DNA of 8,366 bases. Origin: Coriobacteriales bacterium (GTDB lineage: Bacteria; Actinomycetota; Coriobacteriia; Coriobacteriales; UBA8131). Position 1 is the stretch's first letter. The number at the start of each line of letters is the position of its first letter. Made by a program: the position numbers and the translations under genes. The notes beneath the pieces were generated by a model, which searched no databases, was not told the DNA's origin, and saw nothing but the letters and a program-made list of their open reading frames with translations. Of this stretch, positions 5,946-8,366 are shown one piece after another. The stretch covers positions 1 through 8,366 of the forward strand of contig JAISJA010000037.1 in the NCBI GenBank assembly GCA_031261765.1, given 5' to 3'.

Positions 5946-6263
5946 CTACAGCTTTATCTCTATGTCTACGCCGGCAGGCAGGTCAAGTCGCATAAGCGAG
6001 TCCACGGTAGACGGCGTTGGCTCAAGTATGTCTATAAGGCGCTTGTGCGTACGCATCTCGAACTGCTCGCGCGAGTCCTTGTCCTTATGCGGCGAACGTA
6101 TGACGCAGTACAGGTTGCGCGACGTGGGCAGCGGCACAGGGCCAGCTACCTTCGCGCCCGTGCGCTGGGCGGTGTCCACGATGAGCTTCGTGGACTGGTC
6201 CACTATCTCATGGTCATAGCCCTTAAGGCGTATACGTATAGTTTGTGTCTTAGTTGCTGCCAT
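5946..6263 (-). CDS. rpsJ: 30S ribosomal protein S10
   Basis: S10 belongs to the 30S head and, in many bacteria, also serves as the NusG/NusB partner (NusE) in transcription–translation coupling and rRNA antitermination. The 105-residue product contains [40 protein letters not shown] (about 8–47), [27 protein letters not shown] (about 56–82), and the C-terminal [13 protein letters not shown]. The start overlaps the fusA stop by one base (TAATG), and a near-consensus GGAGGT lies 8 bases upstream. Eight of its nine Ile codons are ATA. Because fusA runs directly into this gene, there is no room for an untranslated leader of the kind that carries L4 autoregulation in E. coli. Confidence 0.98.
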   Translation of the reverse strand: MAATKTQTIRIRLKGYDHEIVDQSTKLIVDTAQRTGAKVAGPVPLPTSRNLYCVIRSPHKDKDSREQFEMRTHKRLIDILEPTPSTVDSLMRLDLPAGVDIEIKL

Positions 6264-8350
6264 TAGGCGTTACCTCCGGCCTTCGAAATAATTTCTTCTG
6301 CAACACTCTTTGGAACCGGTTCATATGATGAGAACTGCATTGTATATGATGCACGGCCCTGCGTTGACGAACGCAGGTCTGTTGCGTAACCAAACATCTC
6401 TGAGAGCGGCACGATAGCGTGTATTAGCTTAGCGTTGCTGCGGTCGCCCATGCCCTGTATCTGCCCGCGACGGCTGGACAGGTTGCCCATGACGTCACCC
6501 ATGTAGTCCTCAGGGGTTTCTACCTCCACTGACATCATAGGCTCAAGCAGAATGGGATTCGACTTCTTAAGGGCGGCCTTGACCGCCATGGAACCGGCGA
6601 TCTTGAACGCGGCCTCAGACGAGTCGACTTCGTGATACGAACCGTCGACAAGCTCGACTCCAACGTCTACGACAGGATAACCTGCCAGTACGCCGCTAGC
6701 GAGTGCCTCTTGTATGCCCTTATCGACAGACGGTATGTATTCTTTTGGAATGACACCGCCTACGATCTTGTTGTCGAACGTATATTCGCTTCCTGCCTCT
6801 AGCTTACTCAGGTTGATGATGGCTTCACCGTATTGGCCACGGCCACCTGACTGGCGCACGAAACGTCCTTGGACGTTCTCTACGTCTTTACCGGCGGTCT
6901 CGCGATACGCGACCTGCGGTTTACCAACGTTCGCCTCTACCTTGAACTCACGGAGCAGGCGGTCGACGATGATCTCTAGGTGCAGCTCGCCCATTCCGGC
7001 GATGACCGTCTGGCCTGTCTCTGCGTTCGTGGAGACGCGGAACGTTGGGTCCTCCTCGGCGAGCTTCTGAAGGCCGGCGTCGAGTTTCTCCTGCTCAGCC
7101 TTAGACTTGGGCTCGATGGCGATATCTATTACGGGGTCCGGGAACACCATGGACTCCAGTATGACGGGTTTGTCCTCGTCGCTTAGCGTGTCGCCTGTCG
7201 TGGTGTCCTTAAGGCCTACGGCGGCTACTATGTCACCGGCAGAGCACGAGTCTATATCCTCACGCGAGTTGGAGTGCATCTCTAGCAGGCGGCCTATACG
7301 CTCTTTCTTGTCCTTCGTGGCGTTGAGTATATATGAGCCGGCGCTAAGCGTACCGGAATATACGCGGAAATACGTGAGCTTACCAACGTATGGGTCTGTC
7401 ATGACCTTGAACGCCAGTGCCGAGAACGGCTCTTTGGCATCAGCGTGGCGCTGTATCTCTTCGTCTGTATTGGGATCAGTGCCCTCTATAGACGGGATAT
7501 CAAGCGGGGACGGCAGATAGTCTATAACGGCGTCCAGAAGCTGCTGGATGCCCTTGTTCTTGAACGCCGCGCCGCATAGCGTTGGCGTTATCTTGCCGGC
7601 TATCGTGCCCTTACGAAGCGCCGCTATGATCTCTTCCGGACCGTAGTCACCGCCCATTAACACGGCCTCCATAAGGTCATCGTCATATTCGGTCGCGGCG
7701 TCTATGAGCTTCTCACGATATTCCTTCGCCTGGTCCATGTAGTCTGCCGGGATCTCTGTGACCTCTGGGTATATGATGCCCTTGTCATCTTCGTTGAACA
7801 TCTCAGCGTCCATTTTGACAAGGTCTATTATGCCGTTGAACTGGTCTTCCGCGCCTATTGGAATCTGGCAGATGACGGGGTTCGCGCTAAGGCGGTCGTC
7901 AAGCTGGTCGACGACGCTAAAGAAATCCGCACCAACGCGGTCCATCTTGTTGACGAACGCGATGTGCGGGACTTTGTAGCGCACTGCCTGGCGCCATACG
8001 GTCTCTGTTTGCGGTTGTACGCCGCCAACCGCGCAAAGCACGGCTACGGTGCCGTCTAATACGCGCAGGCTGCGCTCTACCTCGGCCGTGAAATCAACGT
8101 GGCCCGGGGTGTCTATTATCTGTATACGATGGTCTTTCCAGAAGCAGGTCGTCGCGGCCGATGTAATGGTTATACCGCGCTCTTGTTCTTCCTCCATCCA
8201 GTCCATAACGGCCGCGCCGTCGTGGACCTCACCTATCTTGTGCGTCTTGCCGGTGTAATACAGGATTCGTTCTGTCGTCGTCGTCTTACCGGCGTCTATG
8301 TGGGCCATGATGCCGATGTTACGTGTATCTTTTAATGGTGTACTTGACAT
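6263..8350 (-). CDS. fusA: Elongation factor G
   Basis: EF-G is the translational GTPase that drives tRNA–mRNA translocation and, with ribosome recycling factor, splits post-termination ribosomes. The 695-residue product has all G-domain motifs: G1 AHIDAGKT (16–23), switch [12 protein letters not shown] (58–68), G3 DTPGH (80–84) and G4 NKMD (134–137), with GAAFKNKG as the G5 region. Domain II follows ([25 protein letters not shown]), then domain III, domain IV ([41 protein letters not shown]) and domain V ([33 protein letters not shown]). Length and domains fit housekeeping EF-G, not the tetracycline-resistance relatives. The ATG at 8350 lies 16 bases from the window edge, and no strong Shine-Dalgarno sequence is visible in that space (only AAAG at about 11 bases). 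Upstream neighbours, probably rpsG and rpsL, are outside the window. Confidence 0.98.
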   Translation of the reverse strand: MSSTPLKDTRNIGIMAHIDAGKTTTTERILYYTGKTHKIGEVHDGAAVMDWMEEEQERGITITSAATTCFWKDHRIQIIDTPGHVDFTAEVERSLRVLDGTVAVLCAVGGVQPQTETVWRQAVRYKVPHIAFVNKMDRVGADFFSVVDQLDDRLSANPVICQIPIGAEDQFNGIIDLVKMDAEMFNEDDKGIIYPEVTEIPADYMDQAKEYREKLIDAATEYDDDLMEAVLMGGDYGPEEIIAALRKGTIAGKITPTLCGAAFKNKGIQQLLDAVIDYLPSPLDIPSIEGTDPNTDEEIQRHADAKEPFSALAFKVMTDPYVGKLTYFRVYSGTLSAGSYILNATKDKKERIGRLLEMHSNSREDIDSCSAGDIVAAVGLKDTTTGDTLSDEDKPVILESMVFPDPVIDIAIEPKSKAEQEKLDAGLQKLAEEDPTFRVSTNAETGQTVIAGMGELHLEIIVDRLLREFKVEANVGKPQVAYRETAGKDVENVQGRFVRQSGGRGQYGEAIINLSKLEAGSEYTFDNKIVGGVIPKEYIPSVDKGIQEALASGVLAGYPVVDVGVELVDGSYHEVDSSEAAFKIAGSMAVKAALKKSNPILLEPMMSVEVETPEDYMGDVMGNLSSRRGQIQGMGDRSNAKLIHAIVPLSEMFGYATDLRSSTQGRASYTMQFSSYEPVPKSVAEEIISKAGGNA
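6272..6277 (-). promoter_or_regulatory. Strong RBS of rpsJ inside the end of fusA
   Basis: GGAGGT on the minus strand lies within the last codons of fusA, 8 bases before the rpsJ ATG, whose first bases overlap the fusA stop (TAATG). The arrangement favours both independent initiation and re-initiation by ribosomes finishing EF-G. Confidence 0.8.
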
Positions 8351-8366
8351 ATTACGTTTACTTTAT

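Noticed and set aside
1..8366. A hidden novel system (defence, mobile element, CRISPR, phage, new RNA gene) within the cluster
   Set aside because: Every stretch is accounted for by conserved translation genes in the standard order, with gaps of at most 77 bases. No tandem arrays, terminal inverted repeats, tRNA/rRNA genes or foreign-looking coding sequence were seen.

Overview
The window is an uninterrupted stretch of the bacterial str–S10–spc ribosomal protein cluster. Every gene lies on the minus strand, so transcription runs from the right end to the left. In transcription order the genes are fusA (EF-G), rpsJ (S10), rplC (L3), rplD (L4), rplW (L23), rplB (L2), rpsS (S19), rplV (L22), rpsC (S3), rplP (L16), rpmC (L29), rpsQ (S17), rplN (L14), rplX (L24) and the 5' part of rplE (L5), which is cut by the left edge. 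All are intact and of normal length for their families. There are no RNA genes, mobile elements, CRISPR arrays, recognisable promoters or intrinsic terminators, and no gene-free stretch longer than 77 bases.

Organism: base composition looks close to balanced or slightly GC-rich. The wording of L14, L22, S19, L29 and EF-G reminds me most of Actinomycetota, particularly Coriobacteriia. This is a recollection of family sequences, not a search, so treat it as tentative. Isoleucine is often encoded by AUA, even in these normally highly expressed genes (8 of 9 Ile codons in rpsJ).

Layout: the right quarter (6263–8350) is fusA. Its stop codon overlaps the rpsJ start (TAATG), so the str and S10 blocks are directly joined, with no tuf gene and no S10 leader between them. 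From 432 to 6263 the genes are nearly back to back; many junctions are TAATG, TAAATG or have a gap of 1–3 bases, which suggests translational coupling. Only two junctions are long enough to hold an RNA element: rpsJ–rplC (77 nt) and rpsQ–rplN (76 nt if L14 starts at 1138). Each contains a strong imperfect hairpin just upstream of the next Shine-Dalgarno sequence, and neither hairpin is followed by a U-tract. The rpsQ–rplN hairpin also covers a second, in-frame, well-placed ATG for rplN.

Together the genes encode the translocase EF-G, three 30S head proteins (S10, S19, S3), the 30S body protein S17, and 50S proteins that line the peptidyl transferase region and exit tunnel (L2, L3, L4, L22, L16, L23, L29) or build the central protuberance and subunit interface (L5, L14, L24). 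I found no sign of a new biological system. The most interesting items are the two intergenic hairpins, the possible dual start of rplN, the fusA–rpsJ junction without tuf, and the AUA-rich codon use.
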